This document shows, one piece after another, positions 27,515 to 37,330 of a DNA stretch of 64,000 nt. The translations under genes and the position numbers were made by a program. The notes beneath the pieces were generated by a model, which saw nothing but the letters and a program-made list of their open reading frames with translations, did not search any database and was not told the origin of the DNA. This DNA comes from Clostridium cylindrosporum DSM 605 (lineage in GTDB: Bacteria; Bacillota; Clostridia; Clostridiales; Caloramatoraceae): the NCBI RefSeq assembly GCF_001047375.1, contig NZ_LFVU01000002.1, positions 62,001-126,000 on the forward strand, written 5' to 3'. Each line of letters begins with the position of its first letter. Position 1 is the stretch's first letter.

Positions 27515-27624
27515 GACAATTCCCCCTTAAGCAATTTCTAAATTCATTATTTTTATGATAAAAACTATTACCATATGATTACAATAATACATTTTTTTAC
27601 CTAAGTGTATAGTTTAAACAAATT

Positions 27625-27661
27625 AAAAAGAAACCGTAAAATAATTTTACGGTTTCTTTTT
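27625..27661 (-). terminator. Terminator after the DUF1846 gene
   Basis: A near-continuous perfect inverted repeat (AAGAAACCGTAAAAT paired with its complement) with a T-run on both sides, 31 bases beyond the stop of the 27692-29200 gene. Confidence 0.9.
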
Positions 27662-27691
27662 ATATAAATTCATATTTAATAAGAATAAGAT

Positions 27692-29200
27692 TTATGCATT
27701 ATAATATAAGTTCGCTGTTGGGTATTCAGGATCACTTGTAATATCTATACCAAGTTTTCTAAATGTTTGTTCATCACTTCTACTTAATATAGTAGTAGAA
27801 TGTGCTTGAGACCCCTTAAGCATTGATAATTTTTCAAGGGCTACTTGAGCTGTTGGATTTGTAACTGCACATATACTCAATGCCATTAAAATTTCTTCAC
27901 AGTCTAGTGGAGTGTTTTTACTATTAAGAGTATTAGATTTAAGATTTATAATTGGTTCAAGTATAACAGGTGATATTAAATGTATATCATCAGAAATATT
28001 AGCAAAATGTTTAACTGCATTTAATATTACAGCAGCAGTTGCATCCATAACGCAAGAACTTTTACCTGTAAGAATTGAACCATCCTGAAGTTCTATAGCA
28101 ACAGCTGGACAAACCTCATTTTTTGTTGATTGTTCTTTAAGCTTTGCAGAGTGTTCTCTAGCTGGTATAACAACCTTTCTATCTGTTTCTTTTAGATTAA
28201 GCTCTTCCATAATAAGCTTTACTCTATCAAAAGTATCTTTATCTACGTATCCTTTTTTGTATTCACATCCAGTTTTAAAGTATCTTCTTATAACTTCTTG
28301 TCTTGATGCTTCCTTAACTATCTCATCATCAATAATTCCAAAGCCTACTCTATTAACCCCCATATCCGTAGGTGATTTATAAATAGACTCTTCTCCTGTA
28401 ATTTTTTCTATAATTCTCTTTAACACAGGGAATGTTTCAATATCTCTATTATAGTTAACAGATACTTTATTGTATTCGTCAAAATGGAAGGAGTCTATCA
28501 TATTTACGTCCTTTAGATCAGCTGTTGCAGCTTCATACGCTATATTTAAAGGATGTTTAAGTGGAACGTTCCATACCGGGAAAGTTTCAAACTTTGAATA
28601 TCCTGCAACTTTACCTTTTTTATATTCATGATATAGCTGGCTTAAGCAAGTTGCAAGCTTACCACTTCCAGGACCTGGCGCTGTAACAACAACTATAGGC
28701 TTTGTTGTTTCTATGTATGGATTTTTACCATATCCTTCGTCACTTACTATAGTATCTACATCTGTAGGATATCCCTTAGTTGCTTCATGTTTATAAACCT
28801 TTATTCCACGTCTTTCAAGCTTATTAATGAAAACTGTGGTTGCAGGCTGTCCGTTATATCGAGTAATAACAACACTGTTAACATCAAGTTCATGACTTCT
28901 AAGATCATCAATAAGTCTTAAAACGTCTATATCATAGGTGATCCCAAAATCTCCTCTTATTTTATTTCTTTCTATATCTCCTGCATATACACAAATTACA
29001 ACTTCTACTTTTTCTTTTAACTTGTGTAATAATTTAATCTTTGCATTCTCATCAAACCCAGGTAAAACCCTTTTTGCATGAAGATCAAAAAGAAGCTTTC
29101 CACCAAACTCTAAATATAATTTGTCATAATTATTAACTCTTTCTAAAATAAATTTGGATTGTTCTTCCAAGTATTTTTCATGATCAAATCCTATCTTCAT
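27692..29200 (-). CDS. DUF1846 family protein
   Basis: A 502-residue protein matching DUF1846, a family widespread in anaerobic Firmicutes with structures known but function unsettled. Visible features are a P-loop-like loop at [18 protein letters not shown] near residue 175, an N-terminal [14 protein letters not shown] helix, and a C-terminal region with [14 protein letters not shown]. It is a single-gene transcript with its own terminator. The protein might bind a nucleotide through the glycine-rich loop, but this is inference. GAGGTAG precedes the ATG. Confidence 0.88.
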   Translation of the reverse strand: MKIGFDHEKYLEEQSKFILERVNNYDKLYLEFGGKLLFDLHAKRVLPGFDENAKIKLLHKLKEKVEVVICVYAGDIERNKIRGDFGITYDIDVLRLIDDLRSHELDVNSVVITRYNGQPATTVFINKLERRGIKVYKHEATKGYPTDVDTIVSDEGYGKNPYIETTKPIVVVTAPGPGSGKLATCLSQLYHEYKKGKVAGYSKFETFPVWNVPLKHPLNIAYEAATADLKDVNMIDSFHFDEYNKVSVNYNRDIETFPVLKRIIEKITGEESIYKSPTDMGVNRVGFGIIDDEIVKEASRQEVIRRYFKTGCEYKKGYVDKDTFDRVKLIMEELNLKETDRKVVIPAREHSAKLKEQSTKNEVCPAVAIELQDGSILTGKSSCVMDATAAVILNAVKHFANISDDIHLISPVILEPIINLKSNTLNSKNTPLDCEEILMALSICAVTNPTAQVALEKLSMLKGSQAHSTTILSRSDEQTFRKLGIDITSDPEYPTANLYYNA

Positions 29201-29403
29201 ATCTACTACCTCGCTACACTTTAAAATATCCTTATCTATTATTACATAATTTTATTCTTTAGTAAAATACTATTCTAATATATTACGCAATCTATTTTTC
29301 AATAATAAAAACCCTTTTTTATTATTTACCACTAAGATATATTATCACAAATATCAAGCATAAAAAATAAAATTATTAATGGAATTTTTATACTATAAAA
29401 ACA

Positions 29404-29437
29404 AAAGAGTAGGTTATATAATATCAACCTACTCTTT
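29404..29437 (-). terminator. Terminator after leuA
   Basis: A 12-base perfect stem AAAGAGTAGGTT/AACCTACTCTTT with T's following on the minus strand, 11 bases beyond the leuA stop. Confidence 0.88.
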
Positions 29438-29447
29438 ATAATTACAT

Positions 29448-31112
29448 TTATTTATATAGTCTATTTATAGCGCTGAATACAGCCTTTACAGATGCTAATG
29501 TAATATTACTATCTACACCTACACCATATGTTTCACTTCCATTATCTTCTCTTTTTAATTTAACATAAGCGGCAGCCTTAGCCTCTGAACCTCCACCTAA
29601 TGAATGTTCATTATAATCAAGTATTGAAGTATTAACAAGGTTATTCTTGACTAGAGCCTTCTTTAGTGAGTCTATTGGACCATTACCTTCAGCTTCAATA
29701 TCCATTTCTTCGCCACGGTAAAGAAGCTTAACATTAACTCTTGTTACTTCATTTCCTTCAGATGATTCATCGCTAACTCTACATTTAATTAACTTAAATG
29801 GTGATTCCTTTTCTAAGTACTCTTCCTTAAACTTATCCATAATTGTATCAGCAGATACTTCACCCTTTTCCTCTGATACCCCTTGAATAATACTTGCAAA
29901 TTCCTTATGCATTAATTTTGGCATTTTAAATCCAAAATATTGTTCCATTACAAATGCCACTCCACCTTTACCAGATTGACTATTAATTCTAACTAATGCT
30001 TCATATTTACGTCCTAAATCACTTGGATCAATAGGAAGATATGGTACTTCCCATATATCACTATCTCTTTCCTTGTATTTTTTAATTCCCTTGTTTATAG
30101 CATCTTGATGTGATCCTGAGAATGCTGTAAATACAAGATCCCCTGCATAAGGATGTCTTATATGAACAGGTATCTTACAACATCTTTCATATACATCAAT
30201 AATCTTTTCAATATCCTCTATGTTAAGTTCTGGGTTTACACCATGTGAAAACATGTTAAAGGCAATGTTTAAAACATCTACATTCCCAGTTCTCTCACCA
30301 TTTCCAAATAATGTTCCTTCAATTCTATCAGCTCCAGCAAGTAGTGCAAGTTCCGCTGCTGCAACTCCTGTTCCCCTATCATTATGAGGATGTACACTTA
30401 TGATAATACTATCTCTGTTTTTAAAATTTCTTCCCATCCATTCAATTTGATCAGCATAAACATTTGGAGTATCCATTTCAACAGTTGAAGGTAGATTAAT
30501 TATTACCTTTCTATCAGGAGCTGCACCCCATGTATCTACAACTTCCTGACATACATCTAGTGCATATTCAACCTCTGTTCCTGTAAAGCTCTCAGGTGAA
30601 TATTCAAGAACTATTTCACCATTAAATTTATCCGCATACTCTTTTACAAGCTTTACTCCATCAACTGCAATTTTTTTAATTTCTTCTTTACTCATATTGA
30701 AAACAACATCTCTTTGAAGTATAGATGTAGAGTTATAAATGTGAACAACTGCCTTTTTCACATCCTTTAATGCCTCAAAAGTTCTTTCAATAAGATGTGG
30801 TCTTGCCTGTGTTAATACCTGTACTGTAACGTCATTAGGAATCATATTCTCATCAACAAGTTTTCTTAGAAAGTCAAATTCTATTTGTGATGCTGATGGA
30901 AATCCTACCTCTATTTCCTTAAACCCAATTTCTACAAGTAAATTAAACATTTCAACCTTTTCTTCAACAGTCATTGGATTAACTAGTGCTTGATTTCCGT
31001 CTCTTAAATCAACGCTACACCAAATAGGTGCACTAGTTATCTCCTTATCTGGCCATGTTCTATCCTTTAACTTAATAGTTTCAAACCTTTTATATTTTTT
31101 GTAGTTTAGCAT
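29448..31112 (-). CDS. leuA: 2-isopropylmalate synthase, LeuA2 type
   Basis: A 554-residue enzyme for the first committed step of leucine synthesis, joining acetyl-CoA and 2-oxoisovalerate. The catalytic barrel includes SVDLRDGNQALVNP near residue 32 and the metal-binding HPHNDRG near 240. The C-terminal 120 residues form the leucine-sensing regulatory domain. The long form starting with YKKYKRFETIKLKDRTWPD matches the LeuA2 subfamily. A GGGGGA site precedes the ATG. A T-box leader lies directly upstream, so transcription depends on uncharged tRNA. No other leu gene is adjacent. Confidence 0.95.
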   Translation of the reverse strand: MLNYKKYKRFETIKLKDRTWPDKEITSAPIWCSVDLRDGNQALVNPMTVEEKVEMFNLLVEIGFKEIEVGFPSASQIEFDFLRKLVDENMIPNDVTVQVLTQARPHLIERTFEALKDVKKAVVHIYNSTSILQRDVVFNMSKEEIKKIAVDGVKLVKEYADKFNGEIVLEYSPESFTGTEVEYALDVCQEVVDTWGAAPDRKVIINLPSTVEMDTPNVYADQIEWMGRNFKNRDSIIISVHPHNDRGTGVAAAELALLAGADRIEGTLFGNGERTGNVDVLNIAFNMFSHGVNPELNIEDIEKIIDVYERCCKIPVHIRHPYAGDLVFTAFSGSHQDAINKGIKKYKERDSDIWEVPYLPIDPSDLGRKYEALVRINSQSGKGGVAFVMEQYFGFKMPKLMHKEFASIIQGVSEEKGEVSADTIMDKFKEEYLEKESPFKLIKCRVSDESSEGNEVTRVNVKLLYRGEEMDIEAEGNGPIDSLKKALVKNNLVNTSILDYNEHSLGGGSEAKAAAYVKLKREDNGSETYGVGVDSNITLASVKAVFSAINRLYK

Positions 31113-31140
31113 CTATATTCCCCCTTATCCCACTGCCATA

Positions 31141-31373
31141 AAATAAATAAAAACCGCGTAAATCATTCCTATTGGAGCGATTTACGCGGTACCATCCAAA
31201 TTTTCTCTTAATTAAAATAACGGTAATAACCGGCGAAGCTTACTTAATTTCACCCCGCTGCTCATGAGCAAGTTCAAAAGTGATAGTTTGAGGACTCTCA
31301 CCATACGTCCATCTCTCTTTAAAACCTCTTTCTTTCTACTACTCTCAATCAATGCTTTAATTCAGTATTGTTT
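31141..31373 (-). promoter_or_regulatory. T-box riboswitch leader of leuA
   Basis: A leader of about 230 bases on the minus strand. The T-box core TGGTACCGCG is at 31185-31194. Its terminator is a 12-base stem (31153-31164 with 31179-31190) followed by TTTTTATTTATTTT; the same T-box strand can pair in the alternative antiterminator. The bases GAACTTGCTC at the presumed specifier loop offer CTT (31270-31272) as a leucine specifier codon, in agreement with the gene; this placement was not folded. When leucyl-tRNA is uncharged, readthrough into leuA is expected. Confidence 0.92.
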
Positions 31374-31380
31374 AAAGGCA

Positions 31381-31409
31381 ATGTTACTATATTTTAATTT
31401 ATATGTCAA
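31381..31409 (-). promoter_or_regulatory. Sigma-A promoter of the leuA T-box leader
   Basis: On the minus strand: a perfect TTGACA (31404-31409), a 17-base spacer and TAACAT (31381-31386). Transcription would start near 31373. There is only limited room between this promoter and the stop of the PHP gene at 31424. Confidence 0.85.
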
Positions 31410-31423
31410 TATCTTTTATAAAT

Positions 31424-32134
31424 TTATTTTATTCCAAGTATCTCTAAAGGGTTTTCAGTAAAGTTTAAAACTAATTTACTTGGAAAATCTGCTTCTTCTA
31501 ATACATCTATGCAGTTAGCGAATTCACCAACATCATAATATATATGCGAGTCACTTCCTAAAATTATCATTACCTCATGTTCTTTGCAAAGTCTTAGCAT
31601 TGTTTTAACATTTTCTCTTGCACCAACTCTATGAGCATTTGGATTTAATGACGAGTTATTGACCTCAAGAAGTACTCCATTGTCCTTAGCTGCTTTAACT
31701 AAAGCTTCATAATTAATTGGAACCCTATTATCATCTGGGTGTCCAATTATTTTTATATATGGATTTTCCATTGCCTTAATTAGTGAATTTGTATTTTCCT
31801 CGCATTCTCCAACCTTTATACATGGTGGATGAATACTTGCAATAGCATAGTCAAGTTCTTCTAAAACATTATCTGAAACATCGATATTACCCTCAAAATC
31901 TATAATATTAGCCTCGATTCCTTTAAGGATTCTGACTCCATTTATAGTTTCTTTTAAAACTCTTAAATTTTGAAAATGAATAATATCTGAACTTCCAGGC
32001 ATTGTAGGAGCATGATCCGATATTCCAAGAATCTTAATCCCTTTTTTAGCTGCCTCATCAATATTCTCTTTAATTGTACTATATGCATGCCCGCTAGATA
32101 TAGTATGCACATGTACATCTAAAATTGCTTTCAT
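31424..32134 (-). CDS. PHP-domain hydrolase (YcdX-like)
   Basis: A 236-residue protein of the polymerase and histidinol phosphatase (PHP) superfamily. The metal-binding clusters are visible as DVHVHT near the start, SDHAP near residue 40, ASIHPP near 100, IGHPDD near 135 and SDSHI near 195. This arrangement matches E. coli YcdX-type phosphatases, which hold three metal ions. The substrate is unknown. It stands between RNase J and leuA and shares no clear operon with leuA, which has its own promoter. A TTGGAG site precedes the ATG. Confidence 0.9.
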   Translation of the reverse strand: MKAILDVHVHTISSGHAYSTIKENIDEAAKKGIKILGISDHAPTMPGSSDIIHFQNLRVLKETINGVRILKGIEANIIDFEGNIDVSDNVLEELDYAIASIHPPCIKVGECEENTNSLIKAMENPYIKIIGHPDDNRVPINYEALVKAAKDNGVLLEVNNSSLNPNAHRVGARENVKTMLRLCKEHEVMIILGSDSHIYYDVGEFANCIDVLEEADFPSKLVLNFTENPLEILGIK

Positions 32135-32210
32135 TGTCTCAACTCCAATTATTATAGTTATTATAATATAACTATACCATATACTGTGTAAATTAAATTA
32201 TAATATGAAG

Positions 32211-33869
32211 TTAAATTTCCATAATAATAGGTATTATGCTAGGTCTTCTTTTAGTTTTTTCGTATAAAAATCTTTCAATTGCTCTTCTAGTAGTTGTCTT
32301 TAAAACGCTCCACTCCACAATTCCTCTTTCTAAACATCTTTCTATTTCAATTCTAGAAATCTCTTTAACTTCTCTTATTAACTCCTCAGACTCTTTTACA
32401 TATACAAAGCCCCTTGTAATTATGTCTGGTCCAGCAGCTAGGGTACATGTTTCTCTTTCAATTGTAAATACTACAGTTAACATTCCGTCTTCCGCTAGTA
32501 CCTTTCTATCCCTAAGAACTACACTTCCAACATCTCCTACACCAATACCATCTACAAAAATCTTCCCTGTTTTTACCTTGCCCGAAATATTGGCAGATTG
32601 TTTTGATAGTTCTAGTACTTGCCCAGTTTTAACTATGAAAACCTTCTCGTGATTCATTCCAAGACTTTTAGCAAGGTCTCCATGTAATTTTAAGTGTCTA
32701 TACTCTCCATGCACTGGCATAAAATATTTAGGATGTACTAATGTATGTATAAGTTTAAGTTCTTCTTGACAAGCGTGTCCTGATACATGTACCTCTTCCA
32801 AATCTTTATATATAACCTTTGCACCCTCACTTAGTAACTTATCAATTACTCTAGATATTAGCTTATCATTTCCAGGAATAGGCGAAGCAGAAATGATAAA
32901 AAGATCATTTGGCTCAACTTTTATTTTTCTGTGGGTTGAAAATGCAATCCTAGCAAGTGAAGCCATAGATTCACCTTGGCTTCCTGTGGTTATTATTGTT
33001 ACTTCTTCGCTTTTATGATCTGTTAGTTCGTCTATATCTAACTTATATTCCTCTGGAAGATGTAAATAACCAAGTTCAATTGCTACATTAGATATATTTT
33101 CCATACTCCTACCATTAAATGCAACTTTTCTTCCATACTTAATTGAAGCATCAATAATTTGCTGCATTCTATGGATGTTGGATGCAAATGTAGCAACTAT
33201 AACTCTACCCTCTGCCTTAGAAAAAATCCTACTTAGTGTTTCACCAATTTTCCTTTCTGATATTGTATATCCCTTTCTCTCTACGTTAGTACTGTCTGCC
33301 ATAAGAAGCAGTACTCCTTCCCTACCAAGGGCTGAAATTCTATCAAAGTCCATAACTAAGCCATCAATTGGAGTATAATCCACCTTAAAATCCCCTGTGT
33401 GTAGTATTACTCCTACTGGTGTATGAATAGCTAATGAGCAAGAATCAGCAATACTATGTGTATTTCTTATAAACTCAACACTTAAAAATTCTAAATTTAC
33501 AGTGTCTGAAACTTTAACATCATATAACTTTGCTACATCAAGCATTTCATGTTCTTTAAGTTTTGTTTTTATTAATCCAAGTGCCAGTTTTGTTCCATAT
33601 ACAGGAACATTAATCTGTTTTAAAATATATGGTAATGCACCAATATGATCCTCATGTCCATGTGTTATAAAAAATCCTTTAACCTTATCCTTGTTATCAA
33701 GTAAGTAACTTACATCAGGTATTATAAGGTCTACACCATACATCTCCTCATCTGGAAAAGCAACACCACAATCAATTACAATAATTTCATTTTTATATTC
33801 AATAACTGTCATATTTTTCCCTATTTCTCCTAGTCCACCTAAGGGAATCACTTTAACATTATCATTCAT
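32211..33869 (-). CDS. rnj: Ribonuclease J
   Basis: A 552-residue metallo-beta-lactamase/beta-CASP ribonuclease, the main 5' exonuclease and endonuclease for mRNA turnover in Firmicutes. The zinc motif is HGHEDH at 70-75, with HTGDFKVD and HVSGHA-type ligands further on, and the family's C-terminal domain near 450-552. Length is usual for RNase J1. It starts with ATG after AAAGGAG. No paralogue (RNase J2) is in the window. Along with RNase Z and the DbpA-type helicase, this gives three RNA-metabolism enzymes in the same window, on separate transcripts. Confidence 0.95.
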   Translation of the reverse strand: MNDNVKVIPLGGLGEIGKNMTVIEYKNEIIVIDCGVAFPDEEMYGVDLIIPDVSYLLDNKDKVKGFFITHGHEDHIGALPYILKQINVPVYGTKLALGLIKTKLKEHEMLDVAKLYDVKVSDTVNLEFLSVEFIRNTHSIADSCSLAIHTPVGVILHTGDFKVDYTPIDGLVMDFDRISALGREGVLLLMADSTNVERKGYTISERKIGETLSRIFSKAEGRVIVATFASNIHRMQQIIDASIKYGRKVAFNGRSMENISNVAIELGYLHLPEEYKLDIDELTDHKSEEVTIITTGSQGESMASLARIAFSTHRKIKVEPNDLFIISASPIPGNDKLISRVIDKLLSEGAKVIYKDLEEVHVSGHACQEELKLIHTLVHPKYFMPVHGEYRHLKLHGDLAKSLGMNHEKVFIVKTGQVLELSKQSANISGKVKTGKIFVDGIGVGDVGSVVLRDRKVLAEDGMLTVVFTIERETCTLAAGPDIITRGFVYVKESEELIREVKEISRIEIERCLERGIVEWSVLKTTTRRAIERFLYEKTKRRPSIIPIIMEI

Positions 33870-33956
33870 TATCGCTATTTCTCCTTTAAAACATAATATA
33901 CTCTAATGTTATTATTCCTAATAAATCTAAAATATATAACACTACAACTCTATTTA

Positions 33957-34628
33957 TTATTTATCTTCTATACTATCCATAGAATTAAGTACTATTTTCA
34001 TAGCGATAAAATCGTCTAAAAAACCAATAGGAACTATAAAATCAGGCAGGACATCTGTTGAAGTTATAAAGTATAAAAGCGCACTTCCTGTTAATATAAT
34101 TTCTCTTAAAGAAGTATTCTTGGAACAAAATCTTTGATACATATGCGTTAACTTCTCTAGAAATGCACCACTTCCATTAAGATTAGTTAATTTTTTCTCA
34201 AAGTTTTCATATATAATATTTTTACCCTCAGTAGTTTTTGCATATTCCTCATATTTTTTAAGTTCAAAGGATATAGTCTTTTTAAGTTCACTATTCTCTG
34301 GTAGTTCTATCATCTTTAATAGGGATTCCAATTCATCATAATTTTCATCAAAACAGTAAGTTCCTTTATCCCTCATACAAATCTTATTATCCACCTTAGA
34401 TAAATTGTATCCAGCAGCTTGCAAAAGGACTTCTAAAGAAATATTAAGTGCCTTTGAAAACCTATCTAAGTGATTCATATTAGCTTTCTGCTTATTATTT
34501 ATTATTCTAGATATAGTAGCTTTATCAATTTCAGTTTTAATACTTAGCTTACCAATTGATAATGAATTTTCTTCTAATAAACTCTTCAAAATAGTACCTA
34601 ACTTCCCATTATCATTTCTATCCTCCAC
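33957..34628 (-). CDS. HTH (XRE) protein with C-terminal DUF1232 domain
   Basis: A 223-residue protein. Residues about 15-65 are an XRE-type helix-turn-helix (SIGKLSIKTEIDKATISRII). The C-terminal 50 residues match DUF1232, a short membrane-associated hairpin (LYFITSTDVLPDFIVPIGFLDDF). The pairing suggests a membrane-tethered or membrane-responsive transcription factor. The start is set to GTG at 34628, because AAGGAG is eight bases upstream of it; a GTG at 34637 overlaps that site and is a poorer choice. It stands between ytaF (divergent) and RNase J. No operator can be assigned. Confidence 0.85.
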   Translation of the reverse strand: MEDRNDNGKLGTILKSLLEENSLSIGKLSIKTEIDKATISRIINNKQKANMNHLDRFSKALNISLEVLLQAAGYNLSKVDNKICMRDKGTYCFDENYDELESLLKMIELPENSELKKTISFELKKYEEYAKTTEGKNIIYENFEKKLTNLNGSGAFLEKLTHMYQRFCSKNTSLREIILTGSALLYFITSTDVLPDFIVPIGFLDDFIAMKIVLNSMDSIEDK

Positions 34629-34807
34629 TTTATCCACTCCTTATAGCCTTAAAGTTTTAATCTTAATTAAATATATGAGTTACATAAGATATAAGTTCTA
34701 CTAATTCATCTATTTTGTTGAGATATTGCTAACAATGTGTTGACGTAACTGTAACACTTTACATATTTCTTAATAAAATAGATTAATAAAATATTTAAAG
34801 GAGTGAA

Positions 34808-35434
34808 ATGAAAATGCTCGAATCTATTCTTCTTGTTTCCCTTTTATGTGTTGACTCATTTGTTGTAAGCTTTGGATACGGTACAAACAATATTAAACTG
34901 CCTATAAAGTCGATAAATATAATTACACTTGTATCCTCCTTAGTTCTTGGTATATCCTTATTCTTAGGTTCTATTATAAGCAGGATACTAACCCCTTCCA
35001 TAACCTTAGCTATCTGTTTTTCTATTTTATTTCTAATAGGTTCTTTAAGATTATTTGAAAGCATATTAAAATCATATCTTAGAAGAAAATCAATTAACTC
35101 TAGAAACTATACATTTAATATTTTTGATGTGAAATTTAATATTGATATGTCTGTCGCTAAGGAGTGTTTAGATAGGAATAAAACGAAAATTGTAGGTGTA
35201 AAAGAAGCCTTTTCTATTGCATTAGCTTGTTCCCTTGATGGAATGGCTATTGGCTTTGGAGCTGCCTTAGTTGGTATTAACTATATTGAAGTTATAATAT
35301 TATCTTTTATATTTAATACAATTGTACTGATACTTGGTAGCTTTATAGGCCGAAAAATTAATGAAAAGATAAGTTTAAACCTATCGTGGATTAGTGGACT
35401 TCTCCTAATTATAATAGCATTTATGAAGCTATAG
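34808..35434 (+). CDS. ytaF: YtaF-type sporulation membrane protein
   Basis: A 208-residue membrane protein with six helices and two related halves, as in the YtaF/MntP fold. Each half has an aspartate motif: LLCVDSFVVSFGYG near residue 12 and ACSLDGMAIGFGAALVG near 137. B. subtilis ytaF is a sporulation-associated gene of unknown transport function, related to the manganese exporter MntP. Two methionines are close together; the first (34808) has AAAGGAG with good spacing. It is divergent from the HTH-DUF1232 gene and has its own terminator. Confidence 0.88.
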   Translation: MKMLESILLVSLLCVDSFVVSFGYGTNNIKLPIKSINIITLVSSLVLGISLFLGSIISRILTPSITLAICFSILFLIGSLRLFESILKSYLRRKSINSRNYTFNIFDVKFNIDMSVAKECLDRNKTKIVGVKEAFSIALACSLDGMAIGFGAALVGINYIEVIILSFIFNTIVLILGSFIGRKINEKISLNLSWISGLLLIIIAFMKL

Positions 35435-35454
35435 CAGTAATACTTGTAAATAAA

Positions 35455-35483
35455 AAAGGTATAGAAAAAACTCTATACCCTTT
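35455..35483. terminator. Bidirectional terminator between ytaF and the ABC-2 permease
   Basis: Stem AAAGGTATAG/CTATACCCTTT (one bulge) with poly-T on the minus strand and a weaker T-run on the plus strand. The two flanking genes are convergent. Confidence 0.8.
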
Positions 35484-35508
35484 AATTAATTTATTTATGA
35501 CTTACTTG

Positions 35509-36570
35509 CTATATTCTTCTATATTTTTTAAGTACTAAGGAATTTAATATAATAAAGACTAACGTATACCCAATTAAAACAACTATATCTAGATATATAT
35601 CCTTTAAACTTGCTCCTCTTATAGCTATACTTCTTAAGGCATCAGCACCATAAGTTAATGGAAATACCTTCGATAGTATACTCACCCATAAAGGAGCTTC
35701 CCTTAAGGAGAATAATCCGCAGAATAGTATTTGTGGAACAATTACTATTGGAATAAACTGTATAAGCTGAAATTCATTTTTAGCAAATGCGGATAAAAAT
35801 GTTCCAAGTGACAAGGATACAGCTGCTAAAAGAACATTTACTATTAATATAGAAAGGAAACTGCCTTCTATAATTAGGTTTAATCCATATATCATAAATA
35901 GTTGTATAACAAGGGTTTGAATTAAAACAAAAAATCCAAAGCCCCAAAAGTATCCAAATACTATTTCTATTCTTTTTATAGGTGTTGCAAGGAGCCTATC
36001 TAGTGTTCCACTTATCCTTTCTCTTAGAAAAGCTATTCCAGCCATTAGGAATACAAAAAAGAATATAAAGAATCCCATCATCATAGGTGCAATAGAATCA
36101 AATAATGACATATTTTCATTTCCGTTAATATACTGAAATTCAATTTCTATTGGTTTAATTTTAAGCTTTGAGTACTTCATTACATCAGAAACTATTTCTT
36201 TAGTATAATTTGAAGTTGACTCTAGTATGCTTTTTTTAACTACTCCATTTATATCTGTTTCTGAACCCTCTAAACTAACCTTTAAACCCCCATTTGCAAA
36301 TTCTACAATTCCATCTATCTCTCTATTTTTAAGTTTATTAAATGATAAGTATCTATCCTTTACAGCAACTATATCAGCCTTTTTTTCAAGTTCTGATTTT
36401 ACCTTTGAAGGTAAGTTAATAATTTCTAATTTCGGTCTACTTAGTGAGGAATTCAATATTACATTTAATAAAAATATAACAAAGATTGGGGCAACAATCA
36501 AAAGTCCAAGTGAACGTTTATCTCCTTTTATTTGTTTTATTATTCTTTTTGCAACAGTAAAGCTTCTCAT
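35509..36570 (-). CDS. ABC-2 type transporter permease
   Basis: A 353-residue permease. There is one membrane helix near the N-terminus, an extracellular loop of about 130 residues, then five helices, the ABC-2 (DrrB/YhfI-like) layout. The ATG at 36570 is chosen because GGGAGG lies upstream with normal spacing; the frame is open 20 codons further but overlaps the ATPase gene with no ribosome site. The ATPase gene ends 1 base before this start, so the two are coupled. A TetR regulator is the next gene upstream. Drug or lipid export is likely; the substrate is not readable. Confidence 0.88.
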   Translation of the reverse strand: MRSFTVAKRIIKQIKGDKRSLGLLIVAPIFVIFLLNVILNSSLSRPKLEIINLPSKVKSELEKKADIVAVKDRYLSFNKLKNREIDGIVEFANGGLKVSLEGSETDINGVVKKSILESTSNYTKEIVSDVMKYSKLKIKPIEIEFQYINGNENMSLFDSIAPMMMGFFIFFFVFLMAGIAFLRERISGTLDRLLATPIKRIEIVFGYFWGFGFFVLIQTLVIQLFMIYGLNLIIEGSFLSILIVNVLLAAVSLSLGTFLSAFAKNEFQLIQFIPIVIVPQILFCGLFSLREAPLWVSILSKVFPLTYGADALRSIAIRGASLKDIYLDIVVLIGYTLVFIILNSLVLKKYRRI

Positions 36571-36571
36571 A

Positions 36572-37306
36572 CTATATTTCCTCCCTTGAAGTACTAAAAT
36601 ATAAAAATGCTTCATCAATATTATCTGCATTAGATATTTTCATTAACTCCTTAGGACTACCATCAGCTATAATTTTTCCATCTCTTATCAAGGATAGTCT
36701 GTCACAGTTATAGGCTTCATCCATTACATGTGTAGTAACAATAATTGTTCCCCCAAGGGATTTAATTCTTTTAAACTCATTCCAAAAGTTTTTTCTAAGT
36801 AAAGGGTCTATTCCTACTGTTGGTTCATCAAGTATTAATAGTATTGGATTGTGAAGTAATGATATTGCAAGGGATAGTCTTCTTTTCATTCCCCCTGAAA
36901 AATTTTTAACTAACTTTTTCTTATTATTAATTAGATCAACGAGCTCTAGAACCTCATCAGCTCTTTCCTTAGCTATCTTTCCTTTTATTCCATATAACTC
37001 AGCAAAAAACAATATATTATCAAGTGCACTTAAATCATCATACAATGCATCGCTTTGTGCCATATATCCAATACTTTGTACAACCTCAAGTGAGGGAATT
37101 TTATATCCTAGTACCACAACTTCACCTTGAGATGCCTTTACCATTCCCATTATACTTTTTATTAAAGTGGTTTTACCAGATCCTGATGGGCCAAGTAGTC
37201 CTATGATTTCCCCCTTTGGAATCTCTAAGCTGATATTATCTAAAATAATATTTTTATCATATGAAACCTGGAGATTTGAAATACTAACAACACTTTCTTT
37301 TTCCAT
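36572..37306 (-). CDS. ABC-2 transporter ATP-binding protein
   Basis: A 244-residue ATPase. Walker A is GPSGSGKTT, the signature is FSGGMKRRLSLA and Walker B is LLILDEPTVGID, as in the CcmA/DrrA class that drives ABC-2 exporters. The start is set to ATG 37306 behind GAAGGA (6-base spacing); a TTG six codons upstream is possible but lacks a site. It lies 24 bases downstream of the TetR gene and directly upstream of the permease, so regulator, ATPase and permease are one operon. Confidence 0.9.
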   Translation of the reverse strand: MEKESVVSISNLQVSYDKNIILDNISLEIPKGEIIGLLGPSGSGKTTLIKSIMGMVKASQGEVVVLGYKIPSLEVVQSIGYMAQSDALYDDLSALDNILFFAELYGIKGKIAKERADEVLELVDLINNKKKLVKNFSGGMKRRLSLAISLLHNPILLILDEPTVGIDPLLRKNFWNEFKRIKSLGGTIIVTTHVMDEAYNCDRLSLIRDGKIIADGSPKELMKISNADNIDEAFLYFSTSREEI

Positions 37307-37330
37307 GTTCATTCCTTCTTTCAAAATATT

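Noticed and set aside
31264-31461. Plus-strand 65-residue frame across the T-box
   Set aside because: The region is the leuA T-box leader and promoter on the other strand.
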